Shown here: positions 1 through 9,335 of the stretch, one piece after another
Position numbering within the stretch: the stretch's first letter is position 1
Layout: the number at the start of each line of letters is the position of its first letter
NCBI GenBank assembly: GCA_021155205.1
Contig: JAJNPS010000040.1
Coordinates: 24,183 to 88,182, forward strand
Origin: Rhodobacterales bacterium
GTDB lineage: Bacteria > Pseudomonadota > Alphaproteobacteria > Rhodobacterales > Rhodobacteraceae
Length of the DNA stretch: 64,000 bases
Direction: 5' to 3'
The notes under the pieces: model-generated
Database searches by the model: none
The model's input: only the letters and a program-made list of their open reading frames with translations
Told to the model about the DNA's origin: nothing
Position numbers and translations under genes: made by a program

Positions 1-232
1 CGTCGGCGTGATCCGACGCCCGCAAAGCCGACTGAGTTCCGCGATTTCGCTGCGCAAGCTGACCACGGACCGGTTGGTGATCGCCATGCATTCCAGCCAC
101 GAGTTGCTTTCGCGGGAGCGGCTGGAAATCGCCGATCCGGCCTATTTCGTGCGGGTCTTCCGTTTGGGGATGGGATTTTCGCCTACCGAGTACCGCCGAA
201 AGATCAATCAGGAAGAAGGCCGCGCCAGCTAA
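1..232 (+). pseudogene. C-terminal fragment of an AraC-family regulator, cut by the window edge and apparently decayed
   Basis: The reading frame enters from the left edge and ends at TAA 230-232. The last about 30 residues match the second helix-turn-helix of AraC/XylS regulators, with YFVRVFR followed by GFSPTEYR. The segment before it reads LEIADPAYF, where the family normally has six or seven more residues between the EIA helix and the D-x-x-YF helix, so part of the DNA-binding turn seems deleted. I infer a non-functional remnant. The N-terminal part lies outside the window, so this is uncertain. Confidence 0.55.
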
Positions 233-347
233 GGTCTAGGGTCTTCTGGTGCCAATGACCAAGCTTTGCGCGCCGTGTCAGGCGAGCGAAGCCCGACCGG
301 GGCCGCAAACTCTGAGAGCGCGGGTGCCGATGCGATCGCGGAGCAAA

Positions 348-692
348 GTAACCGGGATGAATAGTTTCAGCGCAAATCAAGCCCTGCTGGCTACGAAGGC
401 CGGTGCCACCTACATCTCCCCCTTCGTAGGTCGTCTTGATGATATAAATCTGGATGGGATGGAGTTGATCCGCGAGATCCGACGGATATACGACAACTAT
501 GCCTTCGAAACCGAAATTCTGGCGGCCTCGATCCGGTCTGGTAATCACGTCACGCAAGCTGCTCTTGCGGGCGCCAATGCGGTTACGGCCCCATTCTCGG
601 TGATCCGGGGCTTGGCTTCTCATGTGTTGACGGACAAGGGCTTGCAGCAATTTGCCAAGGACTGGGCCGCAACCGGTCAGTCCATCCTGTGA
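348..692 (+). pseudogene. 5'-truncated transaldolase / fructose-6-phosphate aldolase remnant
   Basis: About 115 codons match the C-terminal half of small transaldolase/FSA proteins: an AKAGA-like stretch (ATKAGATYISPFVGR), the DNY segment, TEILAASIRS and AGANAVTAPFSVI. Complete proteins have about 215-220 residues. The first half, with the Schiff-base lysine strand, is absent, and the upstream in-frame codons do not resemble the family. It is therefore most likely inactive. It sits next to another decayed gene and upstream of an IS remnant, in keeping with a degraded border. No good ribosome binding site precedes it. Confidence 0.65.
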
Positions 693-845
693 CTGCCGTG
701 CCTGTGGTGGGCAGGATTCGGCGCATGCGCCAAGACCAACTGGCATGCGGGTCGACTGGTGTAACGGACTGCACCATCAAATTGATAGAACGAGCGACGG
801 AAAGGCGTCGCCCGTGCGTTTACCACCTTGGATCAACGGGAGTAT

Positions 846-2150
846 ATGATGATACGCAGGACTTTTTTGCTGTCGGGGTTTGGCTTGACCGTCGCGGCCA
901 TGGTGTCGGCCCTACGCGCCTCGGCGCAAGACGTAGCTGCACCCGCCTATATTCTGGGGGCGACCGCGATTACGCAGGTTTTTGGTGCGGGCCAACGGCT
1001 GGTAGGTGTTGCGATCCAGCAGGATCGCGCGGTGGACTCCGCCGCCCTTGATCCGACGCTTTACAGCGTCGAGGGTCGCACGATCACCAAGGTCTATGCC
1101 TCGGCATCGGCCATGCCTGGGCAGGAAGATGCAACTGGCGACTGGATCGTTCTGGATTTGTCTCCCGACGACGCAACGGCCTCGCTTTTCGTGACGGATG
1201 GGCGCGACGTCAAGCGCTTGCCCGCAGCGACAACCGTGAAGATCACCCCCAAAAGCGCTGCATTGGCGGATGGCGCGCCGTCCGGGCCACCCGACTTCAA
1301 TGCGATTCCGCGTTCTCTGCCAACGAACACCAGCCTGAATCTTGTGGTGGATGACTTTGAACAGGGCGAGTTCCACGACGAGGCTACCGGCGACATCTTG
1401 GCCTATAACCTCTATGAGCCGAAGGACCGCGACCCTTCCAAACCACTGCCGCTGGTGCTTTTCATGCATGATGCAGGCAATACGAGTCCGCTGGTTGACA
1501 CGACGCTGGTCCAGGGGCTGGGCGCCGTGTCCTGGGCAGGCCCAGAGGATCAGGCCAGACACCCGGCTCTTGTCCTGGCGCCGCAGTATGCCAGCCAGAC
1601 TGTGGACGACAGTTCAAACGCCACATCGCTTCTGGACACGACGTTGCACTTGCTGGACCACATCGCGAAGACACGGAATGTGGACCTTTCGCGGATCTAT
1701 ACCACCGGGCAGTCCGGCGGCGGGATGATGTCCATCGCAATGCTGGTCAAGAACCCGGACCTCTTCGCAGCGGCCTTTCTGGTGGCGTGCCAATGGGATA
1801 CTGCAGTGGTCAAACCATTGGCCAGGCAAAAGCTTTGGGTCGTTGTGGCAGAGGGTGATGAAAAGGCATTCCCAGGCCAGACCGCCATCATGGAGGTGAT
1901 CGAAGCCGAGGGAACCACCCACTCCGAAGCCTTCTGGGACGGCACTGCCGATGCAGCTACTTTTGCCAAGGCGGTCGAAGTTCAGGCGGCGGCGGCCAAT
2001 TCGGTGAACTTCTCGGTCCTCAAAAAGGGCACTGTGGTTCCCTCAGGTCAGGAAGACACACCCGGCTCCAACCATGTCAACACCTGGCGCATCGCCTATG
2101 CCATTCCCGGCATCCGCGACTGGATCATGCAGCAGGTGAAGGCAACCTGA
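846..2150 (+). CDS. Secreted alpha/beta-hydrolase esterase with N-terminal Ig-like domain
   Basis: 434 residues. The first about 30 form a signal peptide (MIRRTFLLSGFGLTVAAM, then an ASA-type cleavage site). Residues of about 40-150 resemble the Ig-like N-terminal domain found in EstA-type esterases (FGAGQRLVGVAI, RTITKVYAS). The rest is an alpha/beta hydrolase with a nucleophile elbow GQSGGG, as in polyhydroxybutyrate-depolymerase/feruloyl-esterase-like enzymes, and a late His in SNHVNTW. The start is set by GGGAG at 838-842; ATG 846 and ATG 849 are both possible. It is probably an extracytoplasmic esterase or peptidase-like hydrolase of unknown substrate. It appears monocistronic, with no functional partner visible nearby. 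Confidence 0.75.
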   Translation: MMIRRTFLLSGFGLTVAAMVSALRASAQDVAAPAYILGATAITQVFGAGQRLVGVAIQQDRAVDSAALDPTLYSVEGRTITKVYASASAMPGQEDATGDWIVLDLSPDDATASLFVTDGRDVKRLPAATTVKITPKSAALADGAPSGPPDFNAIPRSLPTNTSLNLVVDDFEQGEFHDEATGDILAYNLYEPKDRDPSKPLPLVLFMHDAGNTSPLVDTTLVQGLGAVSWAGPEDQARHPALVLAPQYASQTVDDSSNATSLLDTTLHLLDHIAKTRNVDLSRIYTTGQSGGGMMSIAMLVKNPDLFAAAFLVACQWDTAVVKPLARQKLWVVVAEGDEKAFPGQTAIMEVIEAEGTTHSEAFWDGTADAATFAKAVEVQAAAANSVNFSVLKKGTVVPSGQEDTPGSNHVNTWRIAYAIPGIRDWIMQQVKAT

Positions 2151-2179
2151 ACCCAGCCCAACTCTGTTGCACCCAATTG

Positions 2180-2362
2180 ATCGATTTGCACCGAAGGCTG
2201 CCTCCCACGTTTGCGCGTCGGCACCGCGGCCTCGGCCAAGTCGGGTTCGAACCGGATCGACAGCGATCCGCGGCGCTTCAGCGCCTTGTTGTGCGCGGGC
2301 CAGGTCAGCGTCTTGAAGGTCGGTGTGTTCGTGCGATCATCCGAGTTGCGGACCTGCGGCAT
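2180..2362 (-). pseudogene. IS5-family transposase N-terminal remnant
   Basis: Read on the minus strand from ATG 2362, the frame gives the typical N-terminal segment of IS5-type transposases: a TWPAHNKALKRRGSL block followed by a KRGRQP block. It then loses similarity. Only about 60 of about 300 residues remain, with no DDE residues, so it is an inactive relic. It differs from the complete IS5-type element at 11.9 kb. The rest of the 410-base gap 2151-2560 holds no other gene that I can support; its right end carries the promoter/operator region of the next gene. Confidence 0.6.
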
Positions 2363-2490
2363 GACCTGGGTGTTCAGACCTAGCATCCGCAGGATCGAAG
2401 CAAACTCATCGGCGTTGCTTGTCTCGAAGGAAAGATTCCGCTCGCACAAGCTCCTAAGCGAAGTGGCTGATCCGGCCTTCAGCGCGAATC

Positions 2491-2536
2491 TACTTTAGAA
2501 GAATAAGCGTTTACATTTGTGGATTTCTGCTATAGA
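2491..2536 (+). promoter_or_regulatory. Candidate operator and -10 region of the aldehyde dehydrogenase gene
   Basis: An imperfect palindrome TACTTTAGAAGAA (2491-2503) is followed 27 bases later by TATAGA (2531-2536), preceded by TTCTGC (2525-2530). The same layout, with the perfect palindrome TTCTTCAGAAGAA and TTCTGCTATA, occurs before the aminotransferase gene at 9336-9381. The -35 is weak in either register (CGTTTA with a 17-base spacer, or TTTACA with 15). A shared regulator, probably the XRE-cupin protein encoded at 8597-9226, is an inference. Confidence 0.5.
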
Positions 2537-2560
2537 AGACCTCTATCTCAGGAGGATGCC

Positions 2561-4081
2561 GTGTACGAACGCGCCAAGACTGTGGAGAAGCTATCTCTTT
2601 ATGTGGATGGGCAGTGGCGACCTGCGTCGAACCAGTCCTACTTCGACAGCGTTGACCCTTATACGGGTCAGGTCTGGTCGCAGGTGCCTAGCGCAACGGC
2701 AGAAGATGTCGATGTCGCGGTGCGTGCCGCACATCGGGCATTTACCTCTGGCCCCTGGGCCGAGATGACCCCAACGCATCGCGGGCGTCTGCTCTACCGG
2801 CTGGGTGATCTCATTGCCGCCAACGCGGAAAAGCTTGGCGAGTTGGAAGTCCGCGACAACGGCAAACTTCTGGCCGAAATGCTGGGCCAGATGCGCTACC
2901 TACCTGAATGGTTCTATTACTACGGTGGGCTGGCGGACAAGATCGAAGGGTCAGTGACCCCGGCCGAGCGGCCAGGGGTTACGCACTTCATCCGCTATGA
3001 ACCGATCGGTGTCGTCGCCGCCATCTCGCCCTGGAATTCGCCGCTGGTTCTGACTGTGTGGAAGCTTGCGCCAGCGCTTGCTGCGGGAAATACGGTGGTG
3101 GTCAAGCCGTCGGAGTACTCCTCGGCTTCGATGCTTTACCTCGCGAAGCTCTTCGACGAGGCGGGATTTCCGCCCGGAGTTATCAATGTCATCACCGGCA
3201 TCGGCCGCGAGACCGGAGACGCGCTGGTCAACCATCCGTTGATCGACCGCATTGCCTTCACTGGCGGCGAGGCCGGTGGGCGGGCCGTCTATCAAGCCGC
3301 CGCAAAATCGTTCAAGCGCGTTTCGCTGGAGCTTGGTGGCAAGTCACCCAACATCGTCTTCGAGGACGCGCATCTGGAAGACGCCGTAAAGGGGGCGGTA
3401 GCAGGCATTTTCGCCGCTGCAGGACAGACCTGCATGGCGGGGTCGCGGCTGCTGGTGCAGGACACGATCTACGACGCTTTTGTCGAAAGATTGGTGGCCT
3501 TTGCTGGCAGTGCCAAGCTTGGCGACCCGATGCAGGCCGATACTGACATTGGTCCGATTGCGACGCCGCCGCAGTTCCAGAAGATTATGGATTATATCGA
3601 GGTCGCGAAAGCGGGTGGGGCCACATGTGTTCTTGGGGGGGAACGGGCAACCGGCCCCGGCCTTGACACGGGGCTGTTCGTCAAGCCGACGATCTTCACC
3701 AACGTGACCAACGACATGCGGATCGCGCAGGAAGAGGTCTTCGGTCCGATTCTGTCGATCATCAAGTTCCGCACCGAAGACGAGGCGGTGCAGATCGCCA
3801 ACGATACTGCCTATGGCCTTGCGGCAGGGATATGGACGCAGGACCTCGACCGCGCCATCAACCTTCCGGCGCGCCTGAGGGCAGGCACTGTCTGGGTGAA
3901 TGCCTACCGCGTCGTCAGCTATCTGGCGCCGTTTGGCGGGTTCAAGAATTCTGGCATCGGCCGTGAGAACGGCAAGGAAGCGATCCGGGAATACCTCGAA
4001 GCGAAAAGCGTGTTCATCAACACCAAGCGCGGCGTGCCGTCACCCTTCGTCATGCGATTGCCCAGCGTCGAGCAGGGGTAG
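2561..4081 (+). CDS. NAD(P)+-dependent aldehyde dehydrogenase
   Basis: 506 residues, a normal length for the ALDH superfamily. The catalytic glutamate lies in LELGGKSPN and the catalytic cysteine in GQTCMAGSRL. The cofactor region PWNSPLV...KPSE and the C-terminal EEVFGP and PFGGFKNSGIGRENG blocks are present. The start is GTG 2561 because AGGAGG sits at 2550-2555 with a five-base spacer; a longer frame from 2519 has no such site. The gene leads a cluster with a polyamine-type ABC transporter and a class III aminotransferase, so the likely role is oxidising the aminoaldehyde made by transamination (for example 4-aminobutanal). The exact substrate cannot be read from the sequence. Confidence 0.9.
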   Translation: MYERAKTVEKLSLYVDGQWRPASNQSYFDSVDPYTGQVWSQVPSATAEDVDVAVRAAHRAFTSGPWAEMTPTHRGRLLYRLGDLIAANAEKLGELEVRDNGKLLAEMLGQMRYLPEWFYYYGGLADKIEGSVTPAERPGVTHFIRYEPIGVVAAISPWNSPLVLTVWKLAPALAAGNTVVVKPSEYSSASMLYLAKLFDEAGFPPGVINVITGIGRETGDALVNHPLIDRIAFTGGEAGGRAVYQAAAKSFKRVSLELGGKSPNIVFEDAHLEDAVKGAVAGIFAAAGQTCMAGSRLLVQDTIYDAFVERLVAFAGSAKLGDPMQADTDIGPIATPPQFQKIMDYIEVAKAGGATCVLGGERATGPGLDTGLFVKPTIFTNVTNDMRIAQEEVFGPILSIIKFRTEDEAVQIANDTAYGLAAGIWTQDLDRAINLPARLRAGTVWVNAYRVVSYLAPFGGFKNSGIGRENGKEAIREYLEAKSVFINTKRGVPSPFVMRLPSVEQG

Positions 4082-4133
4082 CAGTCCGATCATCACCAAC
4101 GGCAGTTCGAAAAAAGGAGGGCCGGGAGGCAGC

Positions 4134-5231
4134 ATGGGTTCAGCGACTTCTCCACTGGTGCGTTTCGAAAAGGTTCAGAAAACCTACGACGGCGAGAATG
4201 TCGTGGTGAAAAGCCTAGATCTCGAAATCGAGAAGGGTGAATTCATTACGCTGCTTGGGCCCTCGGGGTCGGGAAAGACAACCACGCTGATGATGCTGGC
4301 CGGCTTCGAGGTGCCCACGCATGGAGAGATCTTTCTAGACGGCCGCCCGATCAATTCCTTGCCGCCGCACAAGCGGGATATTGGCATGGTCTTCCAGAAC
4401 TATGCCCTGTTTCCGCATCTGACGATCGAGGAAAATGTCGCGTTCCCTCTTGCGGTCCGCAAAGTCGGCAAGGCGGAGCAGAAAGAGCGCGTGAACACGG
4501 CGCTTCGCATGATCAAGATGGAGCATCTGGCACGGCGGCGACCGGGCCAGTTGTCCGGGGGCCAGCAACAGCGCGTGGCGCTGGCACGGGCACTGGTGTT
4601 CAACCCGCAGATAGTGCTGATGGATGAACCTCTTGGGGCGCTCGACAAGCGTCTACGTGAGCAGATGCAGCTGGAGATCAAGCAACTGCACCAGTCGCTT
4701 GGCATTACCATCGTCTATGTCACCCACGATCAAAGCGAAGCGCTGACGATGTCGGATCGGGTGGCGGTGTTCAACGATGGCATGGTGCAGCAGATCGATA
4801 CGCCGAGCCTGATCTATCAGAAACCGGCAAACAGTTTCGTGGCGACCTTCGTCGGGGTGAACAACCTGCTGCCGGGCGTCTTGGAGCCGCTCGACGACGA
4901 TTTCTGCCGGATCGCGTTTGACGGTGGCGGTACGGCTGTTGCACGGCGGGTCAAGGGGGCTGCGGTGGGTGCGAAGACCTCACTATCGGTCCGTCCCGAA
5001 CGGATCACCCTGCGAACGGCGCCTGAGGCCGGGCAAGCCGCCAATCAGCTCCCGGCCACAGTCAGAAACACGATCTTCCTCGGAGATCACGCCCTGGCAG
5101 TGCTCCGCGTTCTTGGCAACGAGGAGTTCATGGTCAAGCTCCAGCCGGATATGCCCGCCAGTCTGACCAATGGCCAGCAGGTCTACATCACTTTCCGCCC
5201 AGAGGACTCTCTAGCCCTGGACGCAATCTAG
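4134..5231 (+). CDS. ABC transporter ATP-binding protein, spermidine/putrescine (PotA) type
   Basis: 365 residues. It shows Walker A GPSGSGKTT, Q-loop FQNYALFPH, signature LSGGQQQR, Walker B IVLMDEP and the H-loop VYVTHD, followed by a TOBE-like regulatory domain from about residue 280 (SVRPERI). The start is ATG 4134, behind GGGAGG (4123-4128); the open frame further upstream overlaps the aldehyde dehydrogenase and is not used. It energises the permeases encoded at 6461-8550. The gene order ATPase, binding protein, permease, permease is that of polyamine-type importers. Confidence 0.92.
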   Translation: MGSATSPLVRFEKVQKTYDGENVVVKSLDLEIEKGEFITLLGPSGSGKTTTLMMLAGFEVPTHGEIFLDGRPINSLPPHKRDIGMVFQNYALFPHLTIEENVAFPLAVRKVGKAEQKERVNTALRMIKMEHLARRRPGQLSGGQQQRVALARALVFNPQIVLMDEPLGALDKRLREQMQLEIKQLHQSLGITIVYVTHDQSEALTMSDRVAVFNDGMVQQIDTPSLIYQKPANSFVATFVGVNNLLPGVLEPLDDDFCRIAFDGGGTAVARRVKGAAVGAKTSLSVRPERITLRTAPEAGQAANQLPATVRNTIFLGDHALAVLRVLGNEEFMVKLQPDMPASLTNGQQVYITFRPEDSLALDAI

Positions 5232-5309
5232 CCCGGCAACCGAAAGAACGAGGCTTCGGACCGGCGGCACCACCAAAGCCCTGCCTCGCGACAACAGGAG
5301 AGAAATCAG

Positions 5310-6359
5310 ATGTCCATACGAAGCGCGATACTCGGAAGCATCGCCGCATTTACTACCTGCGTGGCCATGGCGACAGGCGTTCATGCCCGCGACCTGACCG
5401 TGGTATCCTGGGGCGGCGCCTTGCAGGATGCCCAGAAAGCCACGTTCTTTGAGCCCTTTAAGGCAGCGACCGGGGTGCCAATGATTGATGAATCCTGGGA
5501 TGGTGGTATTGGCGTGTTGCGCGCCAAGATCGAAGGTGGTGCTGCCACTTGGGATATCGTGCAGGTCGAAAGCGAAGAACTGGCTGTCGGCTGCGAAGAG
5601 GGCCTCTTCGAGCAGATCGACTTCTCGAAGATCGGGGGCGCAGAGGCCTACCTGCCGCAAGCCATGGACACCTGCGGTGTCGGCGCGGCGTTGTATGACT
5701 TTGTGCTGAGCTACGACAAGGACAAGCTCAGCGAAGCCCCGACCGGCTGGGTCGATTTCTTTGACACCACCAAATTCCCCGGCAAGCGCGGTTTGCGCCA
5801 GGGGCCGAAGAGCACGCTTGAGGTTGCCCTGCTGGCCGATGGTGTCGCACCGGCCGATGTTTACAAGGTGCTGGCCACCGAAGAGGGGATCGAGCGCGCC
5901 TTCGCCAAGCTGGATACCATCAAGGACGACATCATCTGGTGGAAGGCGGGCGCGCAGCCGCCGCAACTGCTGGCGTCGGGCGAGGTCGCGATGACAATCG
6001 TCTACAACGGCCGCATCGATGCCGCGAACAAGAATGAAGGCAAAAATTTCGGCATCGTCTGGAACGGCGCCCTCTACACTGTCGACAGCTGGGTGATCCT
6101 GAAGGACACCCCGAACCTGGAGGCCGCCTACCAGTTCCTCGATTTTGTGGGAAAAGCTGAAAACCAGGCCAACTTCTCGAAGGCCATCGCCTACGGCACC
6201 TCGAACAAGGATGCGGCTGGGCTGTTGCCCGCCGAGGTTCTGAGCAACCTGCCCACCGCTCCGGAAAATCTGGGCGCGGCGATGGAGATCGATACGGCCT
6301 TCTGGCTGGAAAACATCGATCGTCTGACCGAGCGCTTCAACATCTGGGTCGCGAAGTAA
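5310..6359 (+). CDS. Periplasmic substrate-binding protein, PotD/PotF-like
   Basis: 349 residues. A signal peptide of about 26 residues (hydrophobic core, then VHA before RD) precedes a mature part starting LTVVSWGGALQDAQ. That start is typical of the extracellular solute-binding family that serves spermidine/putrescine-type ABC importers. AGGAGAG upstream supports ATG 5310. The substrate is probably a polyamine or similar cationic or short amino compound, inferred from the neighbouring transaminase and aldehyde dehydrogenase. A long-stem hairpin follows the stop codon, which often raises binding-protein mRNA relative to downstream permease mRNA. Confidence 0.88.
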   Translation: MSIRSAILGSIAAFTTCVAMATGVHARDLTVVSWGGALQDAQKATFFEPFKAATGVPMIDESWDGGIGVLRAKIEGGAATWDIVQVESEELAVGCEEGLFEQIDFSKIGGAEAYLPQAMDTCGVGAALYDFVLSYDKDKLSEAPTGWVDFFDTTKFPGKRGLRQGPKSTLEVALLADGVAPADVYKVLATEEGIERAFAKLDTIKDDIIWWKAGAQPPQLLASGEVAMTIVYNGRIDAANKNEGKNFGIVWNGALYTVDSWVILKDTPNLEAAYQFLDFVGKAENQANFSKAIAYGTSNKDAAGLLPAEVLSNLPTAPENLGAAMEIDTAFWLENIDRLTERFNIWVAK

Positions 6360-6369
6360 GCACATCGCC

Positions 6370-6413
6370 CGAGCGGCATCGACAGCGGAAGCTTTGTTGA
6401 CCGGTGCCGCTCG
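6370..6413 (+). other. Intercistronic hairpin after the binding-protein gene
   Basis: CGAGCGGCA (6370-6378) and TGCCGCTCG (6405-6413) form a perfect nine-base stem with a 26-base loop, between the binding-protein stop and the first permease start. No T-run follows, so it is more likely an mRNA-stabilising or partial termination element than a full terminator. Confidence 0.45.
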
Positions 6414-6460
6414 ATTTGCAGGATCACCCGGCGGGGAAACTTAGTCAAAAGGTTCGGGAC

Positions 6461-7723
6461 ATGACAGAAACCTTCCTCGCCGGTGCGGAAAAGCCGTTTG
6501 ATCGGGACCTGAAGCGCCGCCTGCGTCGGGCCGAACGCTCGCGTCAGCTGGGGGCTCTTGCCCTTGTCCTGCCGCTGCTCGCCTTCCTTTTGGTGACGTT
6601 CCTGGTGCCGATTTCCGGCATGTTGTGGCGGGCCGTCGAAGATGAAGACGTGCGCCAGGTTTTGCCGCGCACGATTGCCGCACTGGCTGAATGGAATGGT
6701 CAGGACCTTCCGGCAGAAGCCGCCTTTGGTGCCTTGGCCGAGGATATCATTGCGGCGCGCGAAGCAGGCAATCTCGCCGTTGCGGCAAGGCGGCTGAACT
6801 ATGCGGTCAATGGCTTTCGGACAGTCCTGACTTCGACCGCGCGAAAGCTGGATGCCGTGCCGAAGCAGGGCACAGCCAAAGACTTGTTGATTGCCCTCAA
6901 CCCTGCATGGGGCGAACGCGTCACCTGGGCAGCGATCAAGGGTGCCAGCGGGCCTGTCACCAGCTTTTATCTTCTGTCCGCGCTTGACCTGAAACGCGAT
7001 GTCGATGGCGCTGTCACCGCGATGCCGGCGGATCAGGCGCTTTACGTCGATGTCTTCATCCGCACCTTTGTGATCGGTGTCAGCGTGACGGCGCTTTGCC
7101 TGATCTTCGGATTCCCGGTGGCCTATCTGCTTGCGGCCCTGAAGCCCAAGCATTCCAACCTGTTGATGATCTGCGTCCTCTTGCCCTTCTGGACGTCACT
7201 GCTGGTGCGCACCTGCGCCTGGATCGTCCTTCTGCAAAGCAACGGCGTGGTGAATGACGGGCTTCGCTGGCTTGGGCTGATCGATGAACCGCTGCGCCTG
7301 ATCTACAACCGCTTCGGCGTGTTTGTCGCCATGACCCACATACTGCTGCCCTTCATGATCCTGCCGCTTTACAGCAACATGAAAGCTATCTCTCCGGTTT
7401 ACATGCGCGCGGCTGCGTCGCTGGGCGCAGCACCGACAACAGCATTCCTTCGGGTCTATGTGCCGCAAGTCATGCCGGGTATGGCGGCGGGGTGCCTTCT
7501 CGTTTTCATTCTGGCTTTGGGATATTACATCACCCCGGCACTGGTCGGCGGCGGTGCGGACCAGATGATCAGCTACTTCATCGCGCTTTACACGACTGAG
7601 ACCGCCAACTGGGGTCTGGCCTCGGCATTGGGGGCGCTGCTGCTGCTAGCCACCATGATTTTGGGGGCTCTGTACGGCAAGCTCGTTCAGGGACAACAGG
7701 TTACCGGAGGAACCAAGAATTGA
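6461..7723 (+). CDS. ABC transporter permease, PotB type
   Basis: 420 residues. The first transmembrane segment is at about residues 29-52. A soluble insert of about 130 residues then precedes the other membrane helices. The EAA-type loop reads YMRAAASLGAAPTTAFLRVYVPQ. The long insert between helix 1 and helix 2 is typical of a subgroup of PotB-like permeases. ATG 6461 is chosen because the frame upstream of it lies in the intergenic hairpin. It pairs with the next permease, whose start overlaps its stop. Confidence 0.9.
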   Translation: MTETFLAGAEKPFDRDLKRRLRRAERSRQLGALALVLPLLAFLLVTFLVPISGMLWRAVEDEDVRQVLPRTIAALAEWNGQDLPAEAAFGALAEDIIAAREAGNLAVAARRLNYAVNGFRTVLTSTARKLDAVPKQGTAKDLLIALNPAWGERVTWAAIKGASGPVTSFYLLSALDLKRDVDGAVTAMPADQALYVDVFIRTFVIGVSVTALCLIFGFPVAYLLAALKPKHSNLLMICVLLPFWTSLLVRTCAWIVLLQSNGVVNDGLRWLGLIDEPLRLIYNRFGVFVAMTHILLPFMILPLYSNMKAISPVYMRAAASLGAAPTTAFLRVYVPQVMPGMAAGCLLVFILALGYYITPALVGGGADQMISYFIALYTTETANWGLASALGALLLLATMILGALYGKLVQGQQVTGGTKN

Positions 7724-8550
7724 GCCGCAATCCTTCCTCCGACACATTGGTCCAGCGCGTTGCCTGGCGGACTACGATCGTCGTATCGGCCCTTGTGCTG
7801 TTCTTTCTGGTCGCCCCCATACTTGCGATCATGCCATTGTCGTTCAGCTCGGGGTCCTACCTCACTTATCCGCTGCCGGGCCTTTCGCTGCGTTGGTATG
7901 AAGATTTTCTCAGCACACCGCGCTGGATAACTTCGCTGAAAAACAGTCTGCTCGTCGGGATCGCCTCGACACTTCTGTCAACGCTGCTCGGCACTTTGGC
8001 GGCCTTTGGCTTGGCGCAATGGAACAGCAAACTGAGGCCGCTGGTTCTTGCCTTCGTCCTGTCGCCCGTGATCGTGCCGGGCGTCATCACTGCGGTCGGG
8101 CTCTATTTCTTCTTTGCGCCACTTGGTCTGACTGGCAGCTACCTTGGACTGATCCTGGCCCACACAGCGCTTGCGACACCCTTCGTGGTGATCGCGGTCA
8201 GCGCTGCCCTGCGCAGTTTTGACATGAATCTTGTGCGGGCGGCTGCTTCGCTTGGTGCCTCGCCACTCGTCGGGTTTGGACTGATCACCCTTCCTCTGAT
8301 CGTGCCGGGTCTGGCGTCCGGAGCGCTCTTTGCCTTTGCAACCAGTTTTGATGAAGTTGTCGTCGTGCTGTTTCTGGCTGGGCCAGAGCAACGCACTTTG
8401 CCGCGAGAAATGTTCAGCGGAATCCGCGAAAACATCAGCCCGACGATCACGGCCGCCGCGGTCATCTTGACCGTGATTTCGATCGTGCTGCTCAGCGCCA
8501 TGGAAGCTCTGCGTCGACGCAATGAACGGATGAAGGGGAATGAACCCTGA
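7720..8550 (+). CDS. ABC transporter permease, PotC type
   Basis: 276 residues with about six membrane segments and the EAA-type loop NLVRAAASLGASPLVGFGLITLP. The start is TTG 7720, overlapping the previous stop in TTGA and preceded by GGAGGA at 7706-7711, which indicates translational coupling. It is the last gene of the plus-strand importer operon that begins with the aldehyde dehydrogenase and is convergent with the XRE-cupin regulator. Confidence 0.9.
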   Translation: MSRNPSSDTLVQRVAWRTTIVVSALVLFFLVAPILAIMPLSFSSGSYLTYPLPGLSLRWYEDFLSTPRWITSLKNSLLVGIASTLLSTLLGTLAAFGLAQWNSKLRPLVLAFVLSPVIVPGVITAVGLYFFFAPLGLTGSYLGLILAHTALATPFVVIAVSAALRSFDMNLVRAAASLGASPLVGFGLITLPLIVPGLASGALFAFATSFDEVVVVLFLAGPEQRTLPREMFSGIRENISPTITAAAVILTVISIVLLSAMEALRRRNERMKGNEP

Positions 8551-8596
8551 AAGGCGCAATAGTCTGCACGACCGCCTGCACCTTGGCGAACCAGAT

Positions 8597-9226
8597 TCAG
8601 GACGTTGTATCGGCCCGACGCAGAAATTGCTGGGCTGCCGAAATGACGAGGTAATACTCTGCAGGCTTGGCTGTCTGGTTCTCGAACCAATGCTCGACAT
8701 CGGCCTCGAAGTAGAGCGTGTCGCCCTCGTTCAAGGTGGTCTCGGTGCCTTCGACACCGACGACGACCTGGCCGCGCAGCACGACGACATGTTTGGTCAC
8801 GCCCGAGGGGTAACCAGGCACCTTGCCGGTCGATGCCTTGCCAGGAAGGACGTGCAACACGACTTCGGTCGGCATCCCCGGCATCAGCGGCGACAGCGAG
8901 TAACGCTCAAAGCCGGTTTCCACATCACGAAACACCTGCCGCTGTTCTTTGCGCACCACAGCAAAGGTGCGCCGCACCGCCACCTCATCACCCATGAGCG
9001 CAGAAAAGCTGGTCCCGAGCGCATGGGCGATCCGCTTTGCGACACCGATGGTCGGGCTCTTTTCGCCACGTTCCACTTTGGACAGCATGGCGCGGCTGAC
9101 GCCCGACAGCTTGGAAAACTGATCCAGGGTCAGGCTGTTCCGCTCGCGCAGCGAGCGGACATGATCGCCAAAAGTCTGACCGACCGGATCCTGTCTGCCT
9201 GTTTTACCTGGCGTAGATTCTGCCAT
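8597..9226 (-). CDS. XRE-family transcriptional regulator with C-terminal cupin domain
   Basis: 209 residues. A helix-turn-helix of the XRE type occupies about residues 18-75 (LTLDQFSKLSGVSRAMLSKV, then EKSPTI). A cupin_2-like domain follows (about 130-195, GDTLYFEADVEHWFEN). This architecture is that of PuuR and related regulators of polyamine and amino acid catabolism, where the cupin binds the inducer. The gene is divergent from the aminotransferase and convergent with the importer. It is the best candidate to bind the TTCTTCAGAAGAA-type sites at 2491 and 9336. Confidence 0.88.
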   Translation of the reverse strand: MAESTPGKTGRQDPVGQTFGDHVRSLRERNSLTLDQFSKLSGVSRAMLSKVERGEKSPTIGVAKRIAHALGTSFSALMGDEVAVRRTFAVVRKEQRQVFRDVETGFERYSLSPLMPGMPTEVVLHVLPGKASTGKVPGYPSGVTKHVVVLRGQVVVGVEGTETTLNEGDTLYFEADVEHWFENQTAKPAEYYLVISAAQQFLRRADTTS

Positions 9227-9335
9227 TCCAACTCACTCTACTGGGCCACGTCTTGAACGCCGACCGCCCCGCTCCTGTTGCATGCAATGTGGATTTTTGC
9301 AAGGCAACAGCGCTCTTTTCAGCCAAACGCGCGTC

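Noticed and set aside
204..746. Minus-strand frame of 180 codons opposite the transaldolase remnant
   Set aside because: Antisense to recognisable transaldolase and AraC sequence; no domain.
5211..6365. Open frame of 384 codons on the minus strand
   Set aside because: Antisense to the PotD-like binding protein and without recognisable features.
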